In this document: piece by piece, positions 1-10,400 of the stretch
Position numbering within the stretch: position 1 is the stretch's first letter
Layout: each line of letters starts with the position of its first letter
NCBI GenBank assembly: GCA_963575745.1
Contig: CAUYUJ010020159.1
Span: forward strand, 62,001-126,000
DNA from: Prorocentrum cordatum
Lineage: Eukaryota; Sar; Dinophyceae; Prorocentrales; Prorocentraceae
Direction: 5' to 3'
DNA length: 64,000 nt
The notes under the pieces: model-generated
What the model saw: only the letters and a program-made list of their open reading frames with translations
Told to the model about the DNA's origin: nothing
Database searches by the model: none
Made by a program: the position numbers and the translations under genes

Positions 1-174
1 GGGAGAGTGGATCGAAGTGCGGTCTGGCCGGAGGCGCCTTCAGCTCGCTGCCCTGCAGCAAGTAGCGCTGAATGGTGCCCCACTGCTCCCACGCCCACGC
101 GTGAATGTACTTGAGCGGACGAGCTCCGTCCTAGGCCGAGGGAGGGTGGCGAACATTGGAGGGTATGAGGGAAA

Positions 175-790
175 TCGGATGGTGGAGGAGGAGGAGGAGG
201 AGGAGAAGGAGGAGGAGGAGGCACGGCACAGCAGCATGGGGCCCGCAAGTCGAACCCGCTGAGCTCCTGACAAGCCCGTGGCGCTGGGGCGGCGGCTGAG
301 CGCGCGAAGGGGAGGCGGAAGAGGCGGAGGAGGAAGAGGAGGAGGAGGTGGTGGTGAGGAGGAGGAAAAGGAGGAGGAGGAGGAGGAGGAGGAGGAGGAG
401 GAGGAGGTGGAGGAGCGACGCGAAGCGCAGAGCGGTCCCGAGTGCGCACAGCGGGAGCGATAATGGAAGAGAGCGATGAGGGAGGAAGAGCAGAAGGAGG
501 GGGCGAGGAGTACAGGAAGAGGGACGTGGGGCAGGAACGACCAGGATGGAGGGGGGAAGGGCAGGGATGAGGACCAGGATTGGAGGGGCAGGGAGGATGG
601 CAATAAGGAGGGCGAGCGCCGCGCAGCCTCTAGCGGACAAGAGATTGCGGGTGTGCCAAGGGACGCGCGTCTGCAGGGAGCGGAGTAGGAGGAGGAGGAG
701 GAGGAGGAGGACGAGGAGGAGGAGGAGGATGGAGAAGGATGGAGCACGAGGGAGAGGGAGAGGAGGTTGGATGAGGAGGACCGTGGTGCA
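175..790. repeat. Purine-rich GGA/GAG microsatellite tract
   Basis: Long runs of GGA, GAG and AGG triplets, densest at 182-225, 300-420 and 685-735. The long open frames across it, rich in Ser/Leu on the minus strand and Glu/Arg on the plus strand, are by-products of the triplet repeat. No gene is seen from 1 to about 870. Confidence 0.85.
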
Positions 791-889
791 CGGCTGATGC
801 TCTTGAGAGTAGGCAGAGCCCTGTCGATTCGGGTGGGGTACATGTGCCCTCCCGTCCTTGACAACGCTGGGTTTCTTGGGGCGCTTCGG

Positions 890-1330
890 GGTCTCTTGTG
901 ACATGATTCTGAACGTCCGCAAATTCCGATTCGAATTCCAATTCCCAAAGGGGTCCTCTTGGGTGGGCTGTCTTGGGACCGTCTTGGGCCGTCTGTAGCC
1001 CCTCGAGGCCGTCCTGGGCCGTCTCTTGGGCCGTTTGGCTTTCCCTGGGCAATCATGGAGCCATCTGAGGCCCCCCGCAGAGCCCATTTGGGCTGTCGTG
1101 GGTCCCGTCTTGGACCACCTTAAGGCCAAAAATCTAACAGTGCTGACGTCCCGGGACCAACGACTTCTGCCTCTCAGGGGATCCTGGGAACTCTCTGGGA
1201 CCGCTCTTGGAGGGCCGTGGGAACCTCCCGGGCAGTCTTGGGCTGTGCTTCGGTCCACTCGGGCCGTCGGCCAAGCCATCATGGGCCACCTTGTGTGCTA
1301 TTTGCGGAACTCGGCAAGTACCCCGGAGCC
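890..1330 (-). repeat. Copy of the dispersed CCAAGAGG-type repeat (reverse orientation)
   Basis: Degenerate short units reading GGCCGTCTTGGG and CTCTTGGGCC on the plus strand, the reverse complement of the CCAAGACGGCCC units near 25.5, 34.2 and 36 kb. It is preceded by AT-rich sequence with AAATTCC-type words, as in other copies. No gene is seen here. Confidence 0.65.
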
Positions 1331-1639
1331 CCCAACAGTGGGCCCTGCCCGCGGTCGGGGTCCCAACCGAGGGCCCTGGCCCCTGGCCCCGGTCCCGCCA
1401 GCGGTCAAAGGCAAAGGGTGGAGGGATGCGAGGACAGATGATGCGCCGACGCACGTCCAAAACAAGGGCCCTGCGAGAGCACGGCGGCTGGACCCAAGCC
1501 CGGGTGCACTTTGGATCCCTGCGTGATTCGTGAGCGTGCAAGCTCGGGTATATGAAGGGTGACGACGGCGACGAAGAGCCAGGTCCGGTGCAATGTGGCG
1601 AAAATGGTTTGAGGGAAGGAGTGACGAGAACGGGCGAGG

Positions 1640-2020
1640 AGGGGATATGGGAGGAGCAGCTCGAGTACTGCTGCTCCTGCTGCTGCACATAATCCCTGTG
1701 CTGCTGCTCCTCGCCTTCACCACTATTCTCTTCCACCCACCTCGACCGCATCGTCCAACCTCTTCCGTTCCTCCATCCCGCCCCCCTCTCCTTCCCCTTC
1801 CATCCCCCTCCCTTCTCCAGTCTCCCTTCTCCATCCCGTTTCACCTCTCCCCACCTCTCCCCCTCCTCCCCGCTCCTACCTCCGGCTCTCTCCTGCTCTC
1901 CTCTGGTCTCTCCTCCATGCTCCCTCCCGTGCGCTCATCCATCCCCCCACCTGCCTCATCCTCGCCCTCGCCTCCGCATTCTCCACCCCTCGTCCCTTCG
2001 CGCGCTCGCGCTTTTCAAGG
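1640..2020. repeat. Pyrimidine-rich low-complexity stretch
   Basis: Mostly CTC, TCC and CCT with little else. Open frames on both strands have biased composition (Ser/Pro/Leu or Arg/Glu/Gly) and no recognisable domain. I see no gene from 1,330 to 2,250. Confidence 0.6.
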
Positions 2021-2254
2021 CTCTTCCACTGCTCTGAACGACTGTACACGCTGCGGGCAGGCAGAGCCATGCGAAGAAGAAGAAGAAAAAACTGAACGCA
2101 TATCCCTCCTGTGAGCTGACGGAGCGATAAACGTCGCGCCCGGCTGGACTGAAGGCGGCGTCTCAGTCAGAGCCTCACTCTGGGCGCGACACCTCCTCCT
2201 CCTTCCCATGCTCCTTCTACTCCTCGTCCACCTTATCCTCCTCACCAACGTCAC

Positions 2255-2680
2255 CCGCAGCATCATCATCATCAGCAGCATCATCATCATCATCATCATC
2301 GTCATCACCATCATCATCGACAGCATCATCATCATCCTGGCTGTCTTTAGGGCGGGTTTTCCGGATTCAACCGACTCACTCGGTTTTTGCATCGTCGTCA
2401 TCATCATCGTCATCACTGCCATGATATTCATCATCATTCGCGCAATCGCCATCATCATCACCATCTCCTCATCATCGCCATCATCATAATACCCATCATC
2501 ATCTCCTCGTCATCGTCATCATCATGTAGTGATGATGATGTCTAAATCATGACCCGCATGACGATGATGGCGTTGTGAACATGTTGATGCTCATGATGGT
2601 GATGGCGATGACGATGAAGCCGATGATTGCGATGATGATGGCGGTGAAGACGATGATGCTGATGATGATGCTGAGTACTG
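2255..2680. repeat. CAT/ATC trinucleotide microsatellite
   Basis: Runs of ATC/CAT/CGT on the plus strand to about 2,530, then GATGAT-type runs (the complementary composition) to about 2,680. The tract ends just downstream of the dioxygenase-like gene. Open frames rich in Ile or Met here are repeat by-products. Confidence 0.85.
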
Positions 2681-2714
2681 TGGCAGTCTAATCGGATTCG
2701 GATACTGTTGCAGC

Positions 2715-3440
2715 CTAGTTGGCATCGGAAAAATCGGAATCGGAAAGCACCGCAGCCCCCGTGGAAGCGGGCCACCGCATTTCGTCAAGCACCTCCGTGA
2801 GGTCGGGCAGCGCCACGGGGGCCCGTGCCAGGTGATCGGCCACGACGTGGTTCACGACGTTGAAGAACTCCTTCGGGCCAGGCGCGGCGTCGATCCTGCG
2901 CGCCCTGAACTCCCGAAAGACGTCGGAGCGGATCATGACGGCGATCTGCAGCCTGCTGTCGTCTACGCGCTGTTGCAGCTCGTGGTGGGTCGCCAAACAG
3001 TCCTGGCAGTCCGCGGAGGCGTGGTGGTGCACGTTGTGCTCGAGGGAGGACAGGGTGCCCATGTAGAAGGACCCAGGCTTTTGCTCGAGGGTGACGACCC
3101 TTCCGCAGGAGGCTGTGCTCGAGGGTGGCGCCCCATCATGCGCCCCCCCTGGGATCCTCACTTGCACGGAGCGCGCCCCGAAAAGCGTCGCGGCCGCGTG
3201 CAGCGGGGAGCAGCCGCCATCTGTGTGCCAACCATCGTCCCGTGCGCCTGGCTGCATGAGCTGGATCGATGCGTACGCGAACGCATTGTCGGAGAAATGC
3301 TCTGCCATGATGGGCTTTCCGTTCTGCTCGACGATGGCAGGTGGCATGCCGTCGGCCTTGAGAGCCTCGCGCATTTTGTCTCCCAGCTGTTGCAGCCGCG
3401 GGCGCATCATCTTCCGCAGCGCTCGCACGAAGGCGGCCAT
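2715..3440 (-). CDS. 2-oxoglutarate/Fe(II) dioxygenase-like protein
   Basis: Enzymes of this class use Fe(II) and 2-oxoglutarate to hydroxylate or demethylate a substrate; the substrate here is unknown. The core is seen directly: WHTDGG supplies the HxD iron-binding pair, followed by SPLHAAATLFGARSVQV, and about 80 residues later SLEHNVHHH offers a distal histidine. The C-terminal part ends in SDSDFSDAN before TAG. The ATG chosen at 3,438-3,440 begins MAAFVRALRKMM; an open frame runs further upstream across a C7 run at about 3,466, so it could instead continue the kinase gene after a one-base indel. The CTGCAACAG 9-mer occurs twice inside as Leu-Gln-Gln. By memory this resembles a multi-copy dinoflagellate family. 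The stop is uncertain because TAG is suspect in this window. Confidence 0.6.
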   Translation of the reverse strand: MAAFVRALRKMMRPRLQQLGDKMREALKADGMPPAIVEQNGKPIMAEHFSDNAFAYASIQLMQPGARDDGWHTDGGCSPLHAAATLFGARSVQVRIPGGAHDGAPPSSTASCGRVVTLEQKPGSFYMGTLSSLEHNVHHHASADCQDCLATHHELQQRVDDSRLQIAVMIRSDVFREFRARRIDAAPGPKEFFNVVNHVVADHLARAPVALPDLTEVLDEMRWPASTGAAVLSDSDFSDAN

Positions 3441-6250
3441 GTGGGGCGATGGGGGGGATCTGCAAATTCCCGCCCTTGTTGAGGCTGCGGCACTTCGGGG
3501 GGCTTGTCGTCCACGACGCCTGCGACCTCTGTATTCAAGCCCTGTGCCGCCTCGTCGCCTCTGACGCATTTGGAGACGGTTGCCCCCGTGCCCAGGCGCC
3601 CCTTGGCCAAGTTATGCCAGCGCGGGTCTCTCTGCAAGAGGCGGGGCAAGTCTGGGTCCAGCTCCGCCTCCGCTATCGTGCCCGCGCCGTTTCTTCCCTG
3701 CGCCGTGGAGATGCGCGCGTCGAGCTGGGCGCCAGCCGGCTGCAGGAAGCGACGCGCCCTTAGACGGCTGATTCTCGCTCTGGCGCAAGGGTGCCAAAGC
3801 AGGCAGCTCTCGGCGGTCTTCAACAAGTCTGGGGGGCAGTCTGCAAGTTCGGCAACGGGCCAGCGTCCTCGGCCGTCGAGCGCCTTCGCTGTTTCAGCAT
3901 TAAGCCAATCCTCGCCCGACCGCTTGCGCCAATTCTTAAAGCAAGGCAGGTTGTCCAGCCACGGGGCGGGTTCCTGGTCCTCGTAATCGTAGAAGAAGCC
4001 CCCCGACCCTGGCTCCTTGCCTGGGACCCCCAAGAACTCCCTGGAGAAAACGACGAAGTCTTTCGGGCCCCCCCCCCTGAATGCCCGAGCGCGCCGCAAG
4101 GCTCTGGTTGGAACAACACCTCGCGCGTGCACAACTCCGCCATCAGGCGCCCGATGGACCACATGTCCATGTCCTCTGAGTAGCGCTGGTTCCCCAAGAA
4201 AACATTTGCCGCGTTGTGAGCGGGCGTGCGTACTCCGAGGTCATCGCAGGTCGGGCTGTAGCGCAATTTCTTCTTCAACTGCCGTGGGGATCCGCCATCT
4301 CCACACGGCCGGGTCGCCGAGCACCACCTGCGGAGAGGGGCGGATGGAGGAGAAGGGAGCGACGGCGACTGAGCTCCCCCTGGAGGGAAGGGCGGGATAG
4401 AGGGCACGACGACGGCATCTCGGGGGAAGGGTGGAACCTCCCTTGTTAGAACTCGGTGTGACACCTAACATGAAGGCTAGTGAGATAGGCTGAGCTCTGA
4501 CCTCGTATATGAGGGCGTCGTCGGAGCTCTAACATGCTATGTTAGAGCTCCATGGGAGCTCTAACGCGCTATGTTAGAGCTCCATCGGAGCTCTCACATG
4601 CTATGTTAGAGCTCCCTGGGGAGATCTGACATCCTAGGTTAGCGCTCCCAGGGAGCTCCAACATGGAATGTTAGAGCTCCCAGGGAGCTCTAACATGGAA
4701 TGTTAGAGCTCCATGGGAGCTCTACCATACTATGTTAGAGCTCCATGTGAGCCCTGACAACTCGGGATCTGGTAGTCGAAGGAGCGACGAGGATAATGAG
4801 GATGACGACGACGACGGGGATGACGAGGATGACGATGATGACGAGGACGACGAGGACGACGACGACGAGGACGAGGAGGACGACGACGAGGACGACGAGG
4901 ATGACGAGGATGACGAGGACGACGAGGACGACGACGACGACGAGGAGGACGACGACGAGGACGACGAGGACGACGAGGACGGCGAGGACGACGAGGACGA
5001 CGAGGACGAGGAGGACGAGGAGGAGGAGGACGACGACGACGGCGACGACGACGGCGACGACGACGTCGACGACGAGCGCCTCGAAGGAACTCGGGATCTG
5101 CCAGTCGAACTGCAGCTTGCTCTTTGGGCACGGCGCGACGGGATCCCATTCGCCAAGCTCACGTGATACAAGTGCCTGCTTCTCGAAGCAGCCGCGCGTC
5201 TGCGGCGATCCTCGCATCAGGATGTTTGCGGGCTTGATGTCGCAGTGAATGAGGCCCCTGTCGTGCATGTACTGGAGCCCTTCGAGAACGCTGTTCAGGA
5301 CGTGGCGCATCCCTGTCTGCGTGAAGGAGGACTTCTTGAGGAATTGGCGGACATCGATCTCGAACAACTCGTGCACGAGGCCGATGTGCTCCGTCCATTT
5401 CCAATCTATCCTTGGTACTGACTGTTGCAGTTCTCGGTGTGCTTTTCGGGACTGTTGCAGTTCCTGGGCACAACCTCCTGAAAAGGCCCACGTCGAGTAA
5501 GCGAACGAGACGCGGGTGCGTGCCCACAGCACCGTGGCGCGTGACCTCATCCAGAGCCCCTCCGACGGCATCCGCATTGAACCCCTTCTGCGCATCGCTG
5601 GGGTCGCCCCGCAGCATCTTGATCGCAAGGCCAGTCTTGTCGCCCCGTCGCGTGCCCAAGTAGACCTTGCCGAAAGAGCCCTGACCGAGCTCCCCTCCTT
5701 CCCACTGCACGTCGTACTCGAGCGGCAGGTCCTCGCACTTGCCATTCTGTTTGTTTTGGTACGCGTGCCCGACCGCGTCGAGCTTCAGTGCAAGTAGATT
5801 CACACGACCCTCGTGGGACACCGCTCTCGGACCAGCAGACCCGCGACGAGCAGCTGCCGGTGGCGTAGGCTCCGGGACCCCGTCCGCGGCGGGAACGAGC
5901 ACCTCCCCCAGCGCGTCCTCTAGGGTTTCTCCTGCGACACACCCTGGCACCCCCGCAGGCTTGCTCACATAGTCTTTCCAGTTGGCGCCCAGCGCAATCT
6001 TGAGGAGCCGCGCGCAGGTGTCATGCGAAACTGGCTTTGGCCACGTCAACTCACATTTGTTCTTCGTTACCTTCTCCAGCGACACTTTTGCGGTCGGGGC
6101 CCCTTTTGCCACCCTGGCCGTGCTATTGCTGCAGGTCCCCCTCAGCTTCTTGATCTTGTCGTTGTTCGACCCGTCACCCTGCAGGTAACAGCCCCACTTA
6201 TAGTAGAGAACCTTGTTCCTGTCGCGACCGCTGCCGCCCGAGGCAGCCAT
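3407..6250 (-). CDS. Protein kinase, split by an intron and frame breaks
   Basis: A eukaryotic-type Ser/Thr kinase domain is readable in order. The N-terminal exon starts at ATG 6,248-6,250 and carries a roughly 190-residue unknown leader, the glycine-rich loop GQGSFGKV and the AIKML lysine motif. After a frame change near 5,420-5,490 it continues with LVHELFE and the catalytic loop HCDIKPAN. The exon ends at 5,170 (CTT then GTATCAC) and resumes at 4,327 after a pyrimidine-rich acceptor ending CCGCAG. Joined this reads ALVVLGDPA, so Asp is kept but the usual DFG is DPA. Next come DMDMWSIG (subdomain IX) and, after a shift at a G10 run near 4,070, a C-lobe ending LLKTAESCLLWHP and a TGA at 3,407. 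The altered DFG and frame breaks leave its activity uncertain. Its 3' end overlaps the frame of the dioxygenase-like gene. Confidence 0.65.
4527..4750. repeat. Array of GAGCTCTAACAT palindromes
   Basis: About seven tandem units, each a near-perfect palindrome GGAGCTCTAACAT-N4-ATGTTAGAGCTCC, set 32-38 bases apart. Diverged half units extend back to about 4,480. Each unit could fold into a 13-base-pair stem. The array lies inside the kinase intron, and the same unit recurs at 9.84-10.14, 11.28-11.43 and 17.23-17.50 kb. Confidence 0.9.
4790..5080. repeat. GAC/GAG trinucleotide tract inside the kinase intron
   Basis: Nearly uninterrupted GAC, GAG and GAT triplets over 290 bases. It generates long Asp/Glu, Ser and Arg/Pro open frames on both strands, which I treat as artefacts because good splice sites place the tract inside an intron. 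Confidence 0.85.
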
Positions 6251-6824
6251 CGCCGCGGAGGCCCGCTGACGGCAGTGTCGCCCCTGCGGGCCCGCTAAGT
6301 TTCAGTGAACCGAGACGCCTGCGGGCCCCTCCTCCGTCCTCCTCCCCCCCCTGCGGCCGCTCCTCGGAGCGTTGCTTCCCGTGTCTTCCCTACCCTGCTG
6401 CATCCCCATCCTGGCCCGCCCCTACAGAGCGCCGCAAGGATGCAAGGGCCTTGGCGGCATGGCATCTGTTGTTTATCCAGCTCCCCAGCTTCGGAACGGA
6501 AAGCGCAGGATGCAAGGGTACCCTTTGGAAAGGTAAGCATCCTGACTCTGCGCCTTGCCTGCGCCGCGGGCCAAGTGCGACGGATGGCGACGAAGGGATG
6601 ACGGAGGACTATGTTCCTATCTGTACGCAAGGTGCCGTGCACTGCACAGGCCAGAATGTGGCGCGCGTCCCATTACGAGAACGGAGGCGACGCCGCCAGC
6701 GCGCGACTGTTGCAGTCCAAAATCAAACAAGTGGCAGCTCCACGGGAACAGGAGCGCGCGGGCTGGCTCCTGCGTCGGAGCTGTCGGGCTCTGTTGCAGC
6801 CTGTGCTCAAGCCTGTGCTCTGTT
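6251..6824. other. Intergenic spacer with two CTGTTGCAG copies
   Basis: It lies between the TGA of the methyltransferase-like gene and the ATG of the kinase. The only structure seen is the 9-mer at 6,707 and 6,791, the second paired with the variant CTGTTTCAG at 6,820, 29 bases on. No promoter or terminator could be recognised. Confidence 0.5.
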
Positions 6825-9350
6825 TCAGCCTGTCTTCGGCTTCTTCTTCTTCGAGGCCGAGGAGTCGTCTGAGGACGAGGAGTCTGAGGTCGAGGACGCG
6901 TCGGCGTCGCGCTTCTTACCCTTCTTACCCTTCTTCTTGTCATCCTTCTTGTCCTTCTTCTTATCCTCATTTTGTCCTTCTTCTTGTCCTCCTTCTTGCC
7001 CTCCTTCTTGTTGTCGCCCTTCTTCCCATCCTTCGGGTCCTCCTTCGGGCCCTCCTTTGTCAGGCGCAACTGCACAGAGCGTGCAAGCAGGTCCTCGCTC
7101 ACGAACACCATGGCGCTGCTCCCGAGCATGGCCTCGACGGCACGCTCCACGAGAAACGGCTTGAGCACCTTCGCGTGGTGGTCGTCGAAAGTCAAGGCCA
7201 ACACACTGCGCCCGCTCTCGATGCAGCCGTGCATGCCTGCGCCGCCCGCAGGCGTGCCGAAGTACACCCACCTGGGCTTCCCCGCCTCGTGGCAGAGCTC
7301 CTTGAGGAGCTCGATGTCGTTGTCGTGCGGGAACCACGGCACCTCCGTTCCCGTGAGCTGGCGGTAGAGCTTCCGCTTCTTCACGGCCGCAGTCACGAGG
7401 GCCTTCTCGGGGCGGACGGCTGTTGCAGCTTCGTCGCGCGCCTCGGCGCCAAAATCTGCGCCCTCGTCCTCCTGGAGAGGCCGGCAGTGCCCCAGCTTCT
7501 CTCGCTCCTCAGCCTCCACCTCGGCGACGCACTGGCCGACCATGCTGGCCAAGCTGATCTCCCAAACCTGCTTGGGCACGAGGGCGTGGCTCTTCTGCGA
7601 CAGGACAGGCACGTTCCTCACCACTTCGTTGAAGAGGGAGCTGCCCGCGTCCACGAACTGCCTGATCTTGGCCATGTGCTTCGGCTTCCTGCCCTTGTAG
7701 CAGAGCAACATGACCTCGTGCGAGCGCGAGTTCGCCAGGCCTCGCTGCCTCTGGAAGTGGCCGCACGGCTGCATCTGTTTCGTGTTGTAGGCGAGGTGCT
7801 ACGTGACCGTGCGGAACTTGTTTGCGGCGAGGATCTTCAGGATCTTCGGGGTGTTCGACTGCGAGCGGCCCGTCAGCACCCACAGCACGCCCCGTCCACC
7901 GACCATCAGCGGGTCCAGGGACTTCAGGTAGCGTCTGGAATCCTCCTCGTCCAGCGCGGGCTCACGGTGCGTGAGGCATTGCCCCTCGGAGCCGCAGCAC
8001 AACTTCGCATTCTTGACATCGTGGAAGTCCATCACTGATGCATTATCTGCGAGGTTATGGTATAGGCGTGTCTTAGTAACCGAAGCGTTGATATCCATGG
8101 CGCTGCCCTCCGCCGTGATCATGACGACCCGCGTATCCAGCTGGCTAGAGCACTGCTGCTCGCACAACGCCTTGAAGTTATTCGCACGTCGGTCTTCTTC
8201 TTGTCCTCGGAGGCCGCCTCCGCTGTTCCAGCGCCGCCCGCTGTTGCAGCACCGACCGCGTCGCTGTCTCCAGGCGTTTGCTCTGATGGTTCCTGGGGGT
8301 TCCCGCGAGGGAGTCGTGCGCGATTTGGAACTTCTCGAAGAACCTCTTGCTCACTCGCACGCTCCTGTGGAACTTGTCCATGTTGTAGCGCTCGGCGCAC
8401 GGCTGGGTGAGGGCGCCAGAGGTCTCCTGCTTGTAGAAGTCCTGGCCTATTTCCAGGAAGTGTTTCATCGCCAGGCGCAGCGCCTCGGTCGGCAGTGACT
8501 GCACCCAGGTCGGGCCCTTGTCAGGCCCCTGTCTTCCCGAAGAACTTGGGCGGCGAGTCGAGGTATTGCCTCGCCATGACCATGACTTTTCTCTCGGCGG
8601 CGTTCTCCTTCGCGTCTGTTGTTTCAGTGCTGTTGCAGCCAGTGCTCCCTTTGAACAAGTCTGGGTACTGTTTCAGAAAGTTCGCCACGTATTTCTTCGC
8701 CCTCAAGTCTCCCCCACTGCCTGGCCGATGGTGGAGGCGCTGTACGGGTCCTTCACGCTCTTCCGCCACATCCGCGTGTGCAGGCTTTCCCAGACGTGCC
8801 CCAGCGAGGCAGCGTCCGTCTTCGCGATGATCATCCCAAGCTGTGTGGGCCTGTCAAGCAGATTGTCTCGCCCCCAACGGTCCGCGGCGGCATCCAAAAG
8901 CAGCAATGCCCCCGGGCGCTTTTCGAGAGCGAGCCAGTTGACCATGTGCGTCTAAACGGTCCTCAGGCTGGGGCAGTGCATAAGTCCCCTCTTTATGTTA
9001 TTCTCCAACCACGCCTGCACCTTCTCTGCCGAGGGGTTCCCGCCAGCTGGCCCGCCGCCCATCGCGATTTCCGCCGCACGTGCCACGATGCGCAGGAGGT
9101 TCCCGTTCTCGAGCCCGAGGAAATCGCGCAGGCGCTCGGTGCGCGATCTCTGGTTGACAGACCACTTGAACTTGTTCTCCTCGACCTCTTCAGCCGCGCG
9201 CCCCGGGATCTGCGCGAAACCGAAGGGCCGATCCAGAATCAACTCCTCCACCGCTTCTGCGGCCTGCCTGTTGCCTTCCTCTTTCGCCCAGTAGTAGGCC
9301 AGCCGGACAGCGTTGACCACGACGTCACTGCCCAAACGCTTGAACAGCGG
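6825..9350 (-). CDS. Beta-class DNA methyltransferase-like protein (degenerate), frames broken
   Basis: Several minus-strand frames form one protein of roughly 800 residues ending in a charged Lys/Asp/Ser tail and TGA at 6,825. The middle reads like the order of beta-class N6A/N4C DNA methyltransferases: a GGRGVLWVLTG strand, then about 30 residues on HLAYNTKQM and SHEVMLLCYKG, then TPAGGAGMHGC...SGRSVLALTF, which resembles the FxGxG S-adenosylmethionine loop. I do not see a clear DPPY/DPPW catalytic motif, so activity is doubtful. DIRS-type retroelements are known to carry methyltransferases, so an element origin is possible. In-frame TAG codons interrupt at 8,952-8,954 and 7,799-7,801; one-base shifts sit at G runs near 8,525 and 8,712; another shift near 8,180-8,270 coincides with CTGCAACAG-type motifs. 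The N-terminus abuts the AACGGTTAAG satellite and the true start is not visible. Confidence 0.5.
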
Positions 9351-9835
9351 AACGGTTAAGACACCCTGTTGCGAGAGGGGGGTCTTAACCAGGATTCGAT
9401 CGATCGCGCAACGGTTAAGACCTCCTCCTCTCGCCAGGGGGCGGCCTTAACCATTTCACAATCGATTGCGCAACGGTTAAGAAATCCCCCTGGAGAGGGG
9501 GGGGGGGGGGGGGGCCTCAACCGCTGCGCAATCGATTGTGAAACGGTTAAGGGGCAGCGGCGCGGCGGCGGCGGAAGCGCTCGACCGTTTGACAATCGAT
9601 TGCGCAACGGTTAAGCCCCCCCCCCCTGACGAGAGAGGGGCCTTAACCGTTGCGCAATCGATTGTGAAACGGTTAAGGGGCGGCGGCGGCGGCGGCGGCG
9701 GAGCGCTTAACCGTTGGACAATCGATTGCGCAACGGTTAGGACCCCCCCTGGCGAGAGAGGGGCCTTAACCCTTGCGCAATCGATTGCGAAACGATTAAG
9801 GGGCGGCGGCGGCGGCGGCGGCGACGGCGGCGGGT
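9350..9835. repeat. AACGGTTAAG palindromic satellite with alternating spacers
   Basis: About eight units. The palindromic core is TTAACCGTTGCGCAA joined to TCGATTGCGCAACGGTTAA. Cores are separated alternately by a C-run/CGAGAGAGGGG spacer and a GGC-triplet spacer. One spacer carries an 18-G run at about 9,497-9,514. It abuts the methyltransferase-like gene. Confidence 0.9.
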
Positions 9836-9837
9836 AT

Positions 9838-10140
9838 GTTAGAGCTCCGTGGGACCTCTAACATGTCATGGCATAGCTCCCCGGGAGCCGAAACATGTGA
9901 TGTAAGAGCTCCCAGGGAACTCCCTGGCGCCTCGAACATTGCATGTTAGACCTCCCAGGGAGCTCTAACATGGCATGTTCGAGCTCCAACGGGGCTCTAA
10001 CATAGCACGTTAGATTATGTTAGATCTCCCTGGGAGCTCTAACATCGTATGTTAGAGCTCCGTAGGAGCTCTGACATAATATGTTAGAACTCCGCGTGGC
10101 CTCTAACATCGAATGTTATAGCTCCCTGCGAGCTGAGCTA
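9838..10140. repeat. Second array of GAGCTCTAACAT palindromes
   Basis: About eight diverged units of the same palindrome as at 4.5 kb, directly after the AACGGTTAAG satellite. Several units keep only one arm. It fills most of the space between the methyltransferase-like and coiled-coil genes; 10,140-10,400 holds nothing recognised. Confidence 0.85.
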
Positions 10141-10400
10141 TCTTCCCCACAGGGCCTCAAGAGAGATTGCCAGAAATTCCTCGCCCCTCAGGGCCTCAAG
10201 AGGAAATCCCAATCTTCAACGCACTCAATTTTTTCAGTCCTACTAAATGCAGGATCCCATAAATCTCTTACTCGCTCGTTTGCCCGCTGCACGGGCGCAC
10301 CGCGTCAGCGCGGCGAAAAAGCCAGCATGCGAGCCAGGCTGTGCGCCTCCAACATCGGCTACCAGACGCCCATGCGAGGTCACTTGTCCTGCTGCTGAGC

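Larger units (their letters stand above)
4328..5169 (-). other. Kinase intron (842 bases) full of repeats
   Basis: Donor GTATCAC on the minus strand after ALV, acceptor CCCCTCTCCGCAG. Joining keeps phase 0 and restores kinase subdomain VII. The intron holds a GAC/GAG microsatellite and an array of palindromes, described separately. Confidence 0.6.

Noticed and set aside
40-1282. Long minus-strand frames near the left end
   Set aside because: Composition follows GGA repeats and the dispersed CCAAGAGG repeat; no domain or balanced codon use.
4722-5171. Poly-Ser, poly-Asp/Glu and Arg/Pro open frames
   Set aside because: They arise from one GAC/GAG microsatellite lying inside a well-supported kinase intron.
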